Notes: generated by a model from the sequence alone, not told the origin. Shown: positions 45,918 to 56,179, counted from the first letter of the stretch. The stretch: 64,000 bases of DNA from Rhodococcus sp. OK302 (GCF_002245895.1 NZ_NPJZ01000001.1:5077501-5141500), one strand, 5' to 3'. Numbers and translations: made by a program.

Positions 45918-46575
45918 TTGCGACACTCGCAGAAGCATTCCATACGTCCAGTCGCCATTCGATGGACTGGGGGTCTCCGTGTCCACTGAGTTGTACCCAA
46001 CTCGTGTTTCCGAGGCCACCCAAGACCGGCCAACGATCGACCGGCAAGTCCAGCAATGCGGCCGTCAGCGCGGCAATCAGCCCACCGTGCGCCACCAGTA
46101 CAACTGGCCGTTCGGACCAATCCGGACGAGACTTCAGAAGTTCCTGCACCACCGGCACGCTGCGCTTCGCGACATCGATTCGGCTCTCACCGCCGGGCGG
46201 GGCGATGGTCGCGTCGGCGCGCCACGTCTGCCGCACGCCAGGTGTCTGCCGGTCGACGTCACCGTGAGTCAAACCCTGCCAGTCACCGAGGTGCGTCTCA
46301 CGCAGTCGTGGATCGGTGAGGACCGGCAGTCCGGCCGCATCACCGACGGCAACTGCCGTGAAATACGCGCGACGCAGGTCCGAGGACACGATGGTCAACG
46401 GCCTGCGATCGGCGATGACTGGGCCCGCACTCTTAGCTTGAGTACGGCCCAGCTCCGAAAGATCGGTGTCGAGTTGCCCCTGCATCCGAGAATCGGCGTT
46501 GTATTCAGTTTGTCCGTGGCGCAACAAGATGAGCCGACGGACACTCGACGCCGGACTGGGCGCCGAGGAAGTCAC
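45904..46575 (-). CDS. gpgP: Glucosyl-3-phosphoglycerate phosphatase, histidine phosphatase family
   Basis: A 223-residue phosphoglycerate-mutase-fold phosphatase. The catalytic histidine is in [12 protein letters not shown] near residue 20; [12 protein letters not shown] near residue 85 and VLVAHGGLI near residue 160 complete the active site. Position between rsfS and octT matches mycobacterial gpgP, which dephosphorylates glucosyl-3-phosphoglycerate. It starts at GTG (46575), overlapping the rsfS stop by four bases (GTGA). Confidence 0.88.
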   Translation of the reverse strand: MTSSAPSPASSVRRLILLRHGQTEYNADSRMQGQLDTDLSELGRTQAKSAGPVIADRRPLTIVSSDLRRAYFTAVAVGDAAGLPVLTDPRLRETHLGDWQGLTHGDVDRQTPGVRQTWRADATIAPPGGESRIDVAKRSVPVVQELLKSRPDWSERPVVLVAHGGLIAALTAALLDLPVDRWPVLGGLGNTSWVQLSGHGDPQSIEWRLDVWNASASVANDVL

Positions 46576-47018
46576 AGCGAGAGGTCCGACGCGTCCGGCT
46601 CGGAAACCGTATCGGTGTCGAAAACCGTGTGTGCGTCGGCCGGTCCGGGACGGTTCTCGCCGAGGCCTTCGACCTCTACCGTCGGGCAGTCCTTCCACAG
46701 GCGATCGAGAGCGTAGAAATTGCGCTCCTCGTCGTGCTGGACGTGAACGACGATCTCGGCGTAGTCGAGCAGCGCCCAACGTCCCTCACGGGTGCCTTCG
46801 CGACGGAGCGGCTTGTGGCCGGCTTCCCGGAGGCAATCTTCGATGTTCTCGACAATCGAGTTCACCTGACGCTCGGTCTGGGCCGATGCGATGACAAAGC
46901 AGTCCGTGATGACCAACTGCTCAGACACGTCGAGCACCACCACTTCGGTAGCCAGCTTCTCGTCGGCCGCCAGGGCCGCGATGCGTGCCATGTCGATGGC
47001 TTGTGTTGTTGCGCTCAC
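46572..47018 (-). CDS. rsfS: Ribosome silencing factor RsfS
   Basis: A 148-residue protein that binds ribosomal protein L14 and blocks subunit joining in starvation. VVVLDVSEQLVITDCFVIASAQTERQV near residue 27 and WALLDYAEIVVHVQHDEERNFY near residue 80 are the family core. About 40 acidic C-terminal residues are extra. Start GTG at 47018. It sits between nadD and gpgP as is usual. Confidence 0.95.
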   Translation of the reverse strand: MSATTQAIDMARIAALAADEKLATEVVVLDVSEQLVITDCFVIASAQTERQVNSIVENIEDCLREAGHKPLRREGTREGRWALLDYAEIVVHVQHDEERNFYALDRLWKDCPTVEVEGLGENRPGPADAHTVFDTDTVSEPDASDLSL

Positions 47019-47053
47019 TCGATGTTCTCCAGTTTCGTCTTCAGGTCGTGCTT

Positions 47054-47740
47054 CTAGTTCGAATCAGCGGACTTGCCAGGCGCCGGCTCCGACATCGTGG
47101 TCGCCCCGTCACGCCGCTGAGCGTCGACGGGTCGATACAAATTCCGCTTCGAGATGTACTGCACCACTCCGTCCGGCACGAGGTACCAGACGGGACGGTC
47201 TTCGCTCGCCCGACGTCGACATTCGGTCGACGAAATGGCAAGCGCCGGGATCTCGATCAATGTCACCGCGTCCGCGGGCATGGTGTCGAGATGACCGGCC
47301 AGGTGTTCGGCGTTGAGATCGAAACCCGGCCGCGATACGCCCACAAATTTCGCCAATGCAAACAACTCTTCCCAATCTTGCCAGGAAAGGATGCTGGCCA
47401 GCGCATCGGCACCGGTGATGAAGAACAGTTCGGCGTCGGGATGATAGGCCCGTAGGTCCCGGAGAGTGTCCACGGTGTACGTCACTTTTTCGCGGTCGAC
47501 ATCGACGCGAGAGACGGAAAACCGCGGGTTGGAGGCGGTAGCGATGACAGTCATGAGGTATCTGTCCTCCGCCGGACTGACACCTCGCGCCTGCTTCTGC
47601 CACGGCCTGCCGGTGGGGACGAAGATCACTTCGTCGAGCCCGAACCTGTCGGCGACCTCACTGGCTGCGACGAGGTGTCCGTGGTGAATGGGGTCGAAAG
47701 TGCCACCCATCACGCCGAGGCGGCGTCGAGCACGTTCCAC
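47054..47740 (-). CDS. nadD: Nicotinate-nucleotide adenylyltransferase
   Basis: A 228-residue enzyme making nicotinic acid adenine dinucleotide for NAD. The nucleotidyltransferase motif [12 protein letters not shown] is near residue 12 and the C-terminal ISSTECRRR (ISSTxxR) near residue 185. GTG at 47740 is chosen because AAGGGA lies just upstream; a GTG at 47758 and an ATG at 47710 are also in frame. The last ~25 residues are a polar tail. Confidence 0.93.
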   Translation of the reverse strand: MERARRRLGVMGGTFDPIHHGHLVAASEVADRFGLDEVIFVPTGRPWQKQARGVSPAEDRYLMTVIATASNPRFSVSRVDVDREKVTYTVDTLRDLRAYHPDAELFFITGADALASILSWQDWEELFALAKFVGVSRPGFDLNAEHLAGHLDTMPADAVTLIEIPALAISSTECRRRASEDRPVWYLVPDGVVQYISKRNLYRPVDAQRRDGATTMSEPAPGKSADSN

Positions 47741-47778
47741 CGATTGTCCCTTCTGCACGACTGACGAGCTTACGTGTT

Positions 47779-49242
47779 TCACACCGGCAGCAAGCCGGAC
47801 ACCACTTCGGCCAACTGCTTGGCGGAGCGGCACTCGTGCATGCTGATGACTTCGTTGTAGACCTTGGCTGCGGAGTCGCCCGTCCCCCACTGCCCCTTGG
47901 GCTCAGGGTTGAGCCAGTGTGCGTGCTTGGCGACGGCAACCATCTGTGCCAACGATTGGAGGTTGGGGTCCCGGTAGTTGTTGCGGCCGTCGCCCAAGAT
48001 CAGCATCGATGTGCGACTGGTGATGCTTTGCGCAAACTTCTCCTGAAACACCCCGAAGGCATTTCCGTAGTCGGAGTGACCGTCGTACGTGATCAACTCC
48101 GCTTCGCGAATCATCCGCGACATCGCAGACCCGAGATCAGCATTGGAATCGAAGAACCGGGTGACTTCGTCGGTGGTGTCGATGAACGCAAAAACTCGCA
48201 CTCGTGAGAACTGCTCGCGCAGCGCATTGACCAACAGCAACGTGAAGTGGCTGAATCCGGCGACCGAGCCGGACACGTCGCACATCACCACAAGTTCGGG
48301 ACGCGCACGCTTCGGCTTCCGTTGCACCAGATCGATCGGAACCCCACCCGTGGACATGGATTTGCGCAACGTACGACGCAAATCGATGGAACCCGATCGG
48401 CTTCGACTCCGCCGGACAGCCAAGCGGCTGGCGAGCAACCTGGCCAGCGGCGCGACGTTCTTCTTGAGTGTGGTGAGTTCTGCGTCGGAAGCACGAAGGA
48501 AATCGACTTCCTCCGCCAGTTTCGGAACGCCGTACGTAGCGACGCGTTCCTTGCCGAGGTTCTCGGCCGTACGTCGACGCGTTTCCTTCTCGACCATCTT
48601 GCGGAAATCTGCGATTCGCTGAGCTGCCGTGCGCTTGGCGACCTCCGACTGATAGTCGGAGGCATCCTTGCCTTCGCTGCCCGAACCTTCTTGATTGCCG
48701 AGTAGGCCTTGAAGAATCTTGTTGAGCAACGTGTCCGGTGCCACGTCACGAAGTGCCTGGTACGCGGAGAATGACGGCCCATTGCTCGATTGGTACTGCC
48801 CCATCTCCTCGACCATCGCGGCGGTGAGAAGTTCGGTCAGCTCCATTGCCTCGTCGCTGCCGTCGGTCAGCAATTCGGCGATCAGCTCACGCAATGCCTG
48901 CAGATCGATGGTTCCGTCGGCCTTGCGCGGCAACGAGACGTCGACGTCGCCGACAGCACGGTCACCGATCGCTTTCGGGAACCACAGATCGAATACCGCA
49001 TCGAAGGTAGCTCGATGAGTGGGCCGACGCAGGAGCGAGCAAGCCAGACCCGCACGCAAGGACTCACGGTCGAGAAGGTCGAGGACTGACATCACCTTGC
49101 CGGCGTCGACGGTCTCGGAAGGTCCGACCATGATTCCGCGTCGGCGAAGTGCCTCGACAAAATCGACGAGGTGACCGGGCAGACCGTGCGGCGCTACCAA
49201 CCCGCCAGGCTTGAGCGGGGACGTCGAACCTCCGAGGGCCAT
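47779..49242 (-). CDS. VWA (CoxE-like) domain protein, MoxR partner
   Basis: A 487-residue protein. The C-terminal VWA domain carries the MIDAS motif MCDVSGS near residue 320 with downstream FIDTTDE and LGDGRNN. The N-terminal half is helical and charged. Proteins like this work with MoxR AAA ATPases in metal-centre insertion or chaperone tasks. The gene lies nine bases after a MoxR gene and matches Rv2425c in position. Start ATG 49242. Confidence 0.87.
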   Translation of the reverse strand: MALGGSTSPLKPGGLVAPHGLPGHLVDFVEALRRRGIMVGPSETVDAGKVMSVLDLLDRESLRAGLACSLLRRPTHRATFDAVFDLWFPKAIGDRAVGDVDVSLPRKADGTIDLQALRELIAELLTDGSDEAMELTELLTAAMVEEMGQYQSSNGPSFSAYQALRDVAPDTLLNKILQGLLGNQEGSGSEGKDASDYQSEVAKRTAAQRIADFRKMVEKETRRRTAENLGKERVATYGVPKLAEEVDFLRASDAELTTLKKNVAPLARLLASRLAVRRSRSRSGSIDLRRTLRKSMSTGGVPIDLVQRKPKRARPELVVMCDVSGSVAGFSHFTLLLVNALREQFSRVRVFAFIDTTDEVTRFFDSNADLGSAMSRMIREAELITYDGHSDYGNAFGVFQEKFAQSITSRTSMLILGDGRNNYRDPNLQSLAQMVAVAKHAHWLNPEPKGQWGTGDSAAKVYNEVISMHECRSAKQLAEVVSGLLPV

Positions 49243-49251
49243 GACCAGACC

Positions 49252-50133
49252 TCAGTTCAGCCGAAGTTCAGCGGTGGCTCGCACCTGATCGGACTGGTGC
49301 TTGAGGATGACACCGAGTGTTGCGCGCACGGCGTCGTCGTCAAGAGTGTCCATGCCCAGCGCGAGGAGAGTACGGCCCCAGTCGATGGTCTCCGATACCG
49401 AAGGAACCTTCTTGAGCTGCATTCCGCGCAGAACCCGAATGGTGTTGACCAACTGCTCGGCGATGGCTTCGGGAAGCTCGGGCACGCGGCTGGCGAGAAT
49501 GCGACGCTCGAGGTCGGCATCCGGGAAGTCCAGATGCAGGAACAAGCAACGACGCTTGAGTGCCTCGGACAGCTCGCGGGTGGCGTTGGACGTCAGCACC
49601 GTGAACGGCTTGCGGGTTGCCGTGATGGTACCGAGTTCCGGGATGGTGACCGCAAAATCGCTCAGAACCTCGAGAAGCAGACCCTCGATCTCGACATCTG
49701 CCTTGTCGGTCTCGTCGATCAGCAGCACGGTCGGATCCTCGCGGCGAATTGCCTTGAGCAGCGGCCGCGCCAGCAGGAACTCCTCCGAGAACACATCGGC
49801 CTTGGTGGAATCCCAGCTGTGATCCGAGCCCGTTTGAATCCGCAGAATCTGCTTCGCGTGGTTCCACTCGTACAGCGCGCGGGCCTCGTCGACGCCTTCG
49901 TAGCACTGCAGACGGATGAGCTCCGCGCCCGTCGACTGGGCAACGGCACGAGCCAGTTCGGTCTTTCCGACGCCGGCCGGCCCCTCGATAAGCAGGGGCT
50001 TACCGAGCCGGTCCGCGAGGAACACCGCGGTGGCAGTGCCCCTGTCGGACAGGTAGCCGGTTTGAGCCAGCCGTTCGATGACGTCGTCGACGCTCGAAAA
50101 AAACGGTGATGTGTCGGGAAGAGCGCGGTCCAC
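49252..50133 (-). CDS. MoxR family AAA+ ATPase
   Basis: A 293-residue AAA+ protein. Walker A is EGPAGVGKTE near residue 52, Walker B VLLIDETDKAD near residue 132, and the arginine-bearing sensor region TSNATRELSEALKRR near residue 177. AAGGAG upstream supports GTG 50133. Paired with the downstream VWA protein it forms a typical MoxR-VWA chaperone module; its client is unknown. Confidence 0.92.
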   Translation of the reverse strand: MDRALPDTSPFFSSVDDVIERLAQTGYLSDRGTATAVFLADRLGKPLLIEGPAGVGKTELARAVAQSTGAELIRLQCYEGVDEARALYEWNHAKQILRIQTGSDHSWDSTKADVFSEEFLLARPLLKAIRREDPTVLLIDETDKADVEIEGLLLEVLSDFAVTIPELGTITATRKPFTVLTSNATRELSEALKRRCLFLHLDFPDADLERRILASRVPELPEAIAEQLVNTIRVLRGMQLKKVPSVSETIDWGRTLLALGMDTLDDDAVRATLGVILKHQSDQVRATAELRLN

Positions 50134-50173
50134 GGTTAACTCCTTGAAGGTGGGACAAGTCTGGGCGAACTTT

Positions 50174-51460
50174 TCAGGCGGAGCGGGTGTGTCCGTCGCC
50201 CCAGACGATCCACTTGGTGGACGTCAGCTCCGGCAGCCCCATGGGGCCGCGTGCATGAAGTTTTTGTGTCGAGATGCCGATCTCGGCGCCGAATCCGAAC
50301 TGCTCGCCATCGGTGAATGCGGTGGACGCATTGACCATCACGGCAGCTGCGTCGACGCGGGCGGTGAACTCGCGGGCGGCCGAGAGATCCGACGTGACGA
50401 TAGCTTCGGTATGTCCGGTCCCGTACTGATCGATGTGCTCGACGGCAGCATCAAGATCCTTCACGACCTTGAGAGCGACATCGAGTGTCAGGTATTCCTT
50501 CGACCAGTCGTCCTCGGTCGCGGGAACCAGACCGGGCAAATCTCCGTGAACGACGACGTCGTGCATCTGCAGGGCCTGCAGAAGCTGAGGCACTGCGGTC
50601 TCCGCGATGGCCGAGTCGATCAGGATGGTCTCGGCGGTGTTGCAGACGCTGGGACGACGCGTCTTGGAGTTGATCAGAATCTTCTCGGCCATCTCCAGAT
50701 CAGCTGCCGAATGCACGTAGACATGGCAGTTTCCGACGCCCGTCTCGATGGTGGGAACGGTGGCGTCCCGGACAACGGCACTGATCAGGCCGGCGCCGCC
50801 ACGCGGGATGACGACGTCCACAAGGCCGCGAGCCTGAATCAGGTGGGTGACCGTGGAGCGATCTGCGCTGGGCAGGAGCTGAACTGCATCTTCGGGAAGC
50901 ATCTGCGCAGCCAACGAAGCGCGCAACGCTACAACCAGAGCCTCGTTGGACTTGACTGCTGACGACGAACCACGAAGCAGCGCAGCATTTCCCGACTTGA
51001 GCGTCAGGCCGAAGGCGTCGACCGTCACGTTGGGGCGAGCCTCGTAGACCATGCCGACAACGCCGAGCGGAACTCGCTGCTGACGCAATTCCAAGCCGTT
51101 GGGCAAGGTGGATCCGCGGAGCACTTCACCGATGGGATCAGGCAATCCGGCAACCTGACGCAAGCCGGAGGCAATGCCCTCGATCCGGTCCGCGGTCAGG
51201 CGCAAACGGTCGAGCAGTGATTCCTCGGTACCGGCAGTCTTGGCGGTGTCGATATCGATGGCATTTGCCGCAAGAATCTGATCGGTAGCGGCAAGAACTG
51301 CATCGGCTGCGGCCTGGAGCGCGGCGTCCTTCTGCGCAGTGGTCAGCAGGGCCAGAACGCGCGAGGCCTTACGGGCGCGGCGAGCGGCCTCGTGCACCAC
51401 AGCGCGGGTGTCGGAAGCGTCTGAACCCGCGGTGGGTCCGGCAGAAGTTACAGCAGTCAT
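50174..51460 (-). CDS. proA: Glutamate-5-semialdehyde dehydrogenase (gamma-glutamyl phosphate reductase)
   Basis: A 428-residue enzyme for step two of proline synthesis. The motif [17 protein letters not shown] is near residue 110, and the catalytic cysteine is in [13 protein letters not shown] near residue 270. The length is normal. It begins the minus-strand run proA, MoxR, VWA, nadD. Its partner proB is 11 kb away, next to obg, as in mycobacteria. Confidence 0.97.
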   Translation of the reverse strand: MTAVTSAGPTAGSDASDTRAVVHEAARRARKASRVLALLTTAQKDAALQAAADAVLAATDQILAANAIDIDTAKTAGTEESLLDRLRLTADRIEGIASGLRQVAGLPDPIGEVLRGSTLPNGLELRQQRVPLGVVGMVYEARPNVTVDAFGLTLKSGNAALLRGSSSAVKSNEALVVALRASLAAQMLPEDAVQLLPSADRSTVTHLIQARGLVDVVIPRGGAGLISAVVRDATVPTIETGVGNCHVYVHSAADLEMAEKILINSKTRRPSVCNTAETILIDSAIAETAVPQLLQALQMHDVVVHGDLPGLVPATEDDWSKEYLTLDVALKVVKDLDAAVEHIDQYGTGHTEAIVTSDLSAAREFTARVDAAAVMVNASTAFTDGEQFGFGAEIGISTQKLHARGPMGLPELTSTKWIVWGDGHTRSA

Positions 51461-51549
51461 AGATACACATTAGCCATCGACCCCGACAGCCTGCTTTCGG
51501 GAATGATTCGGACTCGGATCGCTGTTGCACGAGGTTGAGAAGTTCACCT

Positions 51550-51566
51550 GACTCGACGGTCGAGTC
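51550..51566. promoter_or_regulatory. Palindrome upstream of the OYE gene
   Basis: GACTCGAC-G-GTCGAGTC is a perfect interrupted palindrome 44 bases before the GTG start. Its place and size suit a repressor site. No regulator gene is adjacent to name a binder. Confidence 0.4.
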
Positions 51567-51609
51567 GGGGACCTACTTATCCATATTCTTCCAGTCAGGA
51601 GCATTTTCC

Positions 51610-52713
51610 GTGAGTCTGCTGTTCGAGCCAATAACCCTGCGCGGTGTCACCATTCCCAACCGTGTGTGGATGGCGCCCATGTGCCAGTACTCGGCCGATG
51701 TCATCGGTGACCAGGTCGGAGTGCCCAACGAATGGCATCGAACTCACCTCGTCAGCCGGGCGATCGGCGGCGTCGGCCTGATCCTCACCGAGGCGACGGC
51801 CGTGAGCCCCGACGGCCGGATCAGCGCCGCTGATCTGGGGATCTGGAACGATCAGCAGGCCCGTGCCTTCGCCGAGATCAACGCGCAACTCGCGTACTTC
51901 GGTGCCGTTCCCGGTATCCAGTTGGCACATGCGGGACGTAAGGCGTCGACGCAAGTTCCCTGGCGCGGCGGCAAGAGTCTCGATGCCGACGACCGCCTTG
52001 CCTGGCAGACCGTCGCACCCAGTGCTGCGCCCTTCGGTCACCTCACGGAACCCGTCGAACTCACCACCGAGGACATCGCGAAGGTGGTTGCAGACTTTGC
52101 CGCGGCAGCTACCCGAGCGCTCAAGGCCGAATTCAAGGTCGTCGAAATCCACGCGGCTCACGGCTACCTGATCCACCAATTCCTCTCCCCCGAGAGCAAC
52201 AAGCGAACGGACCAGTACGGCGGCAGCTTCGACAACCGCATCCGATTCCTCCTTGAAATCCTCACCGCAGTTCGTGAAGTGTGGCCTGCTGAGCTACCGC
52301 TCTTCGTCCGTGTGTCCGCCACAGACTGGTTGACGGAGGACCGCGGGCTCGAGGTTGGTAGTTGGACGGCGGATCAGACTGTCGCACTTGCCAATATCCT
52401 CTCCGACTACGGGGTCGACCTCATCGACGTCTCCACCGGCGGCAATTCGCCGGGAGTACAGATCCCGGTGGAGCCGGGATACCAGGTTCCGTTTGCCCGC
52501 CGCATCCAGAATGAAACTCTGCTCCCCGCTGCCGCAGTCGGGTTGATCACCGAACCCGAACAAGCCGAGAAAATCATCGAGGACGGCAGCGCGATCGCCG
52601 TGCTCCTCGGCCGCGAACTACTGCGCGATCCGTATTGGGCGCGGCGCGCTGCCCGGGAGCTGAATGCCGAAGTGGGACCCCGGGTTCCGTCGCAGTACGC
52701 CCGGGCTTTCTAA
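51610..52713 (+). CDS. Old Yellow Enzyme family NADH:flavin oxidoreductase (YqjM-like)
   Basis: A 367-residue FMN enzyme that reduces activated C=C bonds. MAPMCQYSA near residue 25 carries the cysteine typical of YqjM-class (class III) enzymes. IHAAHGYLIHQFLSP near residue 180 provides the substrate-binding histidine pair (HAAH). The N-terminal and GRKAST/RGGKS regions bind FMN phosphate. GTG 51610 is preceded by AGGAG. It stands alone on the + strand, divergent from proA. Confidence 0.92.
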   Translation: MSLLFEPITLRGVTIPNRVWMAPMCQYSADVIGDQVGVPNEWHRTHLVSRAIGGVGLILTEATAVSPDGRISAADLGIWNDQQARAFAEINAQLAYFGAVPGIQLAHAGRKASTQVPWRGGKSLDADDRLAWQTVAPSAAPFGHLTEPVELTTEDIAKVVADFAAAATRALKAEFKVVEIHAAHGYLIHQFLSPESNKRTDQYGGSFDNRIRFLLEILTAVREVWPAELPLFVRVSATDWLTEDRGLEVGSWTADQTVALANILSDYGVDLIDVSTGGNSPGVQIPVEPGYQVPFARRIQNETLLPAAAVGLITEPEQAEKIIEDGSAIAVLLGRELLRDPYWARRAARELNAEVGPRVPSQYARAF

Positions 52714-52954
52714 CCCGAGACTCGGCTTCCGCGTTACCTTTTGATAGCGTGGGTGTCTTACTTGCCGGTAGTCCGGAGCCCGCTTGGGCTCCGGACATTG
52801 CCGCGAGCCAGAGCCGTGCGACGGGGGTCGCATCGAGCCAGAGGGCACGCGGACGTTCTGTTCCCGACCGGCGCATCGGCGAGTGGGCAACAAAAGATGC
52901 GTGCATCAGGTACGTGCTCCGCTCGATTCGATGATTGCGCTGGGGAGCGCTGTC
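52714..52954 (+). promoter_or_regulatory. Structured leader before the MFS/ribokinase pair
   Basis: A hairpin with an 11-bp perfect stem (52771-52781 with 52786-52796, loop GCTT) has no T-run after it. An element follows in which CCGCG (52801-52805) pairs with CGCGG (52848-52852), enclosing two copies of CGAGCCAGAG (52804-52813, 52834-52843) on either side of a 6-bp TGCGAC-GGGG-GTCGCA stem. GATGC-GT-GCATC (52896-52907) is further on. This could be a riboswitch-like RNA. No known class was recognised. Confidence 0.4.
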
Positions 52955-54397
52955 ATGACAACACCAGAGAACTCGATCAGTGCCCTCGACGTGGCCGAAT
53001 CACCCGATGTCACCGTCACCGACAACGCGTCGGTCAAGAAGGCCGTCAAGGCGACGATGCTCGGAAATGCCATGGAATGGTTCGATTTCGGCGTTTACGC
53101 CTATCTAGCCACCACTATCGGAAAAGTGTTCTTCCCGGAGGTCAGCGGTAGCGCGCAACTCCTCTCGACCTTCGCGATTTTTGCCGCGGCGTTTATCGTC
53201 CGACCTTTGGGCGGCTTGTTCTTCGGTCCGCTCGGCGACCGCATCGGACGCAAGAAGGTCCTGGCCACCACCATTATTCTGATGGCCGGCAGCACATTCG
53301 GGATCGGCCTTATCCCGAGCTACGAGTCCATCGGAATCGCGGCACCGATACTCCTCGTTCTCCTTCGACTTCTGCAAGGCTTCTCCACCGGCGGCGAATA
53401 CGGCGGAGCCAGTACCTTTGTCGCCGAATATGCACCGGACAAGCGTCGCGGCTTCTTTGCCAGCTTCCTCGAATTCGGCACTCTGGCAGGGTATGTAGCC
53501 GCAGCCGGCATCGTCACGATCATCCAGACCGTGGTCAGCCCGGAAGAACTCCTCCAATGGGGTTGGCGCATCCCGTTCCTCATCGCCGGTCCACTGGGCC
53601 TGATCGGCTTGTATCTCCGATTGAGACTGGAGGAAACACCGGCATTTCAGCAGATGGAACAGGCCGAAGAGCGTTCTCTCGCCGACGAATCCACCGGTAC
53701 GAAGCTCCGTGAGACGATCGTCGAGAATTGGCGACCGCTGGTTCTGTGCATCGTGCTTGTCGCAACGTACAACATCGCCCACTACGGCCTGCTCAGCTAC
53801 ATGCCTACCTATCTCACCAACACTTTGGGTTACGACGAATCCCATGGTCTTGTTCTCATGATCATCGTCATGCTCGTGATGATGATCGGCATCAGCTACG
53901 TCGGCAAGTTGTCCGACCGTGTCGGCCGGAAACCTTTGCTGCTCAGCGGATTTATCGGCTTCTTCGTGTTGTCGTTGCCTGCCTACCTCCTGATCGGCGT
54001 CGGCAACTACGTCACTGTTTTCCTCGGCCTTGCGATCCTGGGCGGACTTCTCCTCCTCTTCGTCGGCGTGTTCCCCTCGGTACTCCCCGCACTCTTTCCC
54101 ACCGGAATTCGATACGGCGGCTTGGCAATCGGATACAACCTCGCAGTATCGATCTTCGGCGGCACCACTCCCCTGGTGCTGACAGCTCTCGAAAGTGCAA
54201 CCGGCAGCGATCTGGTTGCACCGATGTACATGATGATTGCCGCGGTCATCGGTGGTCTCGCAGTTCTCCTGATTCCGGAGACTGCCCGCAAGCCTCTCGA
54301 CGGTTCGCCGCCGGCAGTAGCCACCAACGACGAGGCCCGTCGAATCATCCTCAAGGTACGCCGCAAGAAGGCGAAGGCCGATAACCTCGACGCATGA
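52955..54397 (+). CDS. MFS transporter, MHS (ProP-like) family
   Basis: A 480-residue permease with 12 predicted helices. GNAMEWFDFGVYAY near residue 35, GDRIGRKKVL near residue 95 and GFSTGGEYGGASTFVAEYAP near residue 145 are signatures of metabolite:H+ symporters such as ProP. GGGGAG at 52942-52947 supports the ATG at 52955 over ATG 52931. Its stop overlaps the ribokinase start, so it may import the sugar or nucleoside that kinase uses; the family otherwise moves proline, betaine and organic acids. Confidence 0.92.
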   Translation: MTTPENSISALDVAESPDVTVTDNASVKKAVKATMLGNAMEWFDFGVYAYLATTIGKVFFPEVSGSAQLLSTFAIFAAAFIVRPLGGLFFGPLGDRIGRKKVLATTIILMAGSTFGIGLIPSYESIGIAAPILLVLLRLLQGFSTGGEYGGASTFVAEYAPDKRRGFFASFLEFGTLAGYVAAAGIVTIIQTVVSPEELLQWGWRIPFLIAGPLGLIGLYLRLRLEETPAFQQMEQAEERSLADESTGTKLRETIVENWRPLVLCIVLVATYNIAHYGLLSYMPTYLTNTLGYDESHGLVLMIIVMLVMMIGISYVGKLSDRVGRKPLLLSGFIGFFVLSLPAYLLIGVGNYVTVFLGLAILGGLLLLFVGVFPSVLPALFPTGIRYGGLAIGYNLAVSIFGGTTPLVLTALESATGSDLVAPMYMMIAAVIGGLAVLLIPETARKPLDGSPPAVATNDEARRIILKVRRKKAKADNLDA

Positions 54398-55260
54398 GCA
54401 AGCCCCGCATCGTCGTTGTCGGCAGCGTCAACATGGACCTCACCACCTCGGTCTCCCGATTCCCGGTTCCCGGTGAAACCTTGCTGGGCACTGCCTTCGC
54501 CACCTCGGCCGGCGGCAAAGGAAGTAATCAGGCCATTGCCGCCGCCAAGGCCGGTGGTGACGTCATCTTCATCGGCGCGGTCGGCGACGACGGTTTCGGC
54601 CGGGAACTCCGACAGACGCTCAATGCTGCCGGTGTCGATACGACTCTGTTGCGCACTGTCAACGGCCCTAGTGGAGTTGCGGCAATTACCGTCGACGCTG
54701 ATGCCGAGAACAACATCATCGTTGTTGCCGGGGCCAACGGTTCCGTCACGGAGTTGACCGACAGTGATCTCGACGCCATCGCAAACGCGGACGTGCTGTT
54801 GTGCCAACTCGAGATTCCGCTGGCGACCGTAGCTGCCGCAGCAAAGCACGCTCAGGTCAATGGGACTACCGTCATCCTCAATCCCTCACCGGTACAAGAG
54901 CTTCCGACCACACTGATCGACGCAGTAGACATCCTGATCGTGAATCAGACCGAGACGGAACAGCTCTCCTCGATCACCGATCGCGTCGAGCACCTGGTCA
55001 CGACCCTCGGAGCTGGTGGCGCCGATCTGCGCAGCCGAGACAGCACCGCCCACGCGGATTCGCCAAAAGTCACGCCTGTCGACACCACCGGCGCAGGCGA
55101 CGCCTTCACCGGCGCCTTTGCCGTGGAATGGATACTCGACCGATCGCGCGCGCTGCATTTTGCTTGCGCGGCGGGGAGCCTCGCAACGACAGTGCACGGC
55201 GCGGCTGCGTCGTCGCCCACACGAAACACGATCGAGGATGTGCTGGAAAGCTCGGCTTGA
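54394..55260 (+). CDS. rbsK: Ribokinase
   Basis: A 288-residue PfkB-family kinase. The ribose-binding N-terminus reads GSVNMDLTTSVSRFPVPGETLLG, with the ring-contacting GGKGSNQA near residue 42. The catalytic aspartate and anion hole are in DTTGAGDAFTG near residue 235. It phosphorylates D-ribose at O5 or a similar sugar. It overlaps the MFS gene by four bases (ATGA). No classical rbsABC transporter is in the window. Confidence 0.88.
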   Translation: MSKPRIVVVGSVNMDLTTSVSRFPVPGETLLGTAFATSAGGKGSNQAIAAAKAGGDVIFIGAVGDDGFGRELRQTLNAAGVDTTLLRTVNGPSGVAAITVDADAENNIIVVAGANGSVTELTDSDLDAIANADVLLCQLEIPLATVAAAAKHAQVNGTTVILNPSPVQELPTTLIDAVDILIVNQTETEQLSSITDRVEHLVTTLGAGGADLRSRDSTAHADSPKVTPVDTTGAGDAFTGAFAVEWILDRSRALHFACAAGSLATTVHGAAASSPTRNTIEDVLESSA

Positions 55261-55287
55261 CTCTCACACCGTGTGAGGCCGTAGAAC
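55257..55287 (+). promoter_or_regulatory. MerR-type promoter with 19-bp spacer and dyad
   Basis: A -35 TTGACT (55257-55262, overlapping the ribokinase stop) and -10 TAGAAC (55282-55287) are 19 bases apart. The spacer contains the perfect dyad CTCACAC-C-GTGTGAG (55263-55277). This is the classic arrangement for activation by a MerR protein, here almost certainly the gene that follows. Confidence 0.75.
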
Positions 55288-55327
55288 TGAATGTGTCGGT
55301 AATTCACGTCAGAAAATAGAGGTAATC

Positions 55328-56149
55328 ATGCTGAGCATCGGGGACTTCGCGAGAGCCGGCCGTGTGTCCGTGCGGATGCTTCGCCACTACGACGCCATCG
55401 GCCTGCTCACCCCAGTCAAAGTAGATGCGTCCACGGGATACCGCTCGTACACCGCGGGCCAATTGGCGTTGCTCAACCGAATCGTGGCATTGAAGGACCT
55501 GGGACTCACGCTCGCTCAGGTTCAGCAGGTGGTGGAGTCGGCCGTGAGCGTCGACGAGATTCGCGGCATGCTCACGCTTCGCCGCGCTGAGCTCGAGACC
55601 CGAATCCAGGAAGACACGGCGCGACTGGCACACGTCCAGGCACGCCTACGCATCATCGAGAGTGAGGGAAAGATGTCTACCTACGAAGTTGTGGTCAAGC
55701 CGGTTCCTGCCGTGCGAGTGGCGGAGTTGACCGGTATCGCCAAGTCCATGGAGCCGTTGTCCATCGGTCCCGTTGTTCAGGGGCTGTACGGCAAGCTCAG
55801 CTCAGATCTGGGTCGAGCCGGACTCATCCCCACCGGCCCGGCAATCGCGTACTACGAGGACGCCGGCGACGAAGAGAACGTCGTCGTGCATGCCGCTTTG
55901 CCGGTAGACGCGGTCCCCAGTGACGAATACGACTTCACTGTGACCGATCTTCCGGGCCAACCGCAGATGGCGACGCTGCTCCACAAGGGCTCGATGGAGA
56001 ACTGCCTACCCGCCTACCAGGCACTTGCCCGGTGGATCGACGAAGCCGGGTATCGCCATGCAGGACCAAGTCGCGAGGTGACCTTGGCTTACACGGAGGA
56101 CGTCGACGGCTGGGTCACCGAACTTCAGCAGCCCATCGACAAGGTCTGA
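55328..56149 (+). CDS. MerR family regulator with GyrI-like effector domain
   Basis: A 273-residue regulator. The N-terminal MerR winged helix is MLSIGDFARAGRVSVRMLRHYDAIGLLTP, followed by a coiled-coil dimer helix (about residues 75-110). The C-terminal half from about 118 (YEVVVKPVPAVRVAEL onward) is a GyrI-like small-molecule domain as in BmrR. It probably senses a drug-like compound and activates its own promoter. No efflux gene is adjacent, so its other targets are unknown. Confidence 0.92.
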   Translation: MLSIGDFARAGRVSVRMLRHYDAIGLLTPVKVDASTGYRSYTAGQLALLNRIVALKDLGLTLAQVQQVVESAVSVDEIRGMLTLRRAELETRIQEDTARLAHVQARLRIIESEGKMSTYEVVVKPVPAVRVAELTGIAKSMEPLSIGPVVQGLYGKLSSDLGRAGLIPTGPAIAYYEDAGDEENVVVHAALPVDAVPSDEYDFTVTDLPGQPQMATLLHKGSMENCLPAYQALARWIDEAGYRHAGPSREVTLAYTEDVDGWVTELQQPIDKV

Positions 56150-56179
56150 AATACGCATGTGTCGGAGGGGTCATGCACC

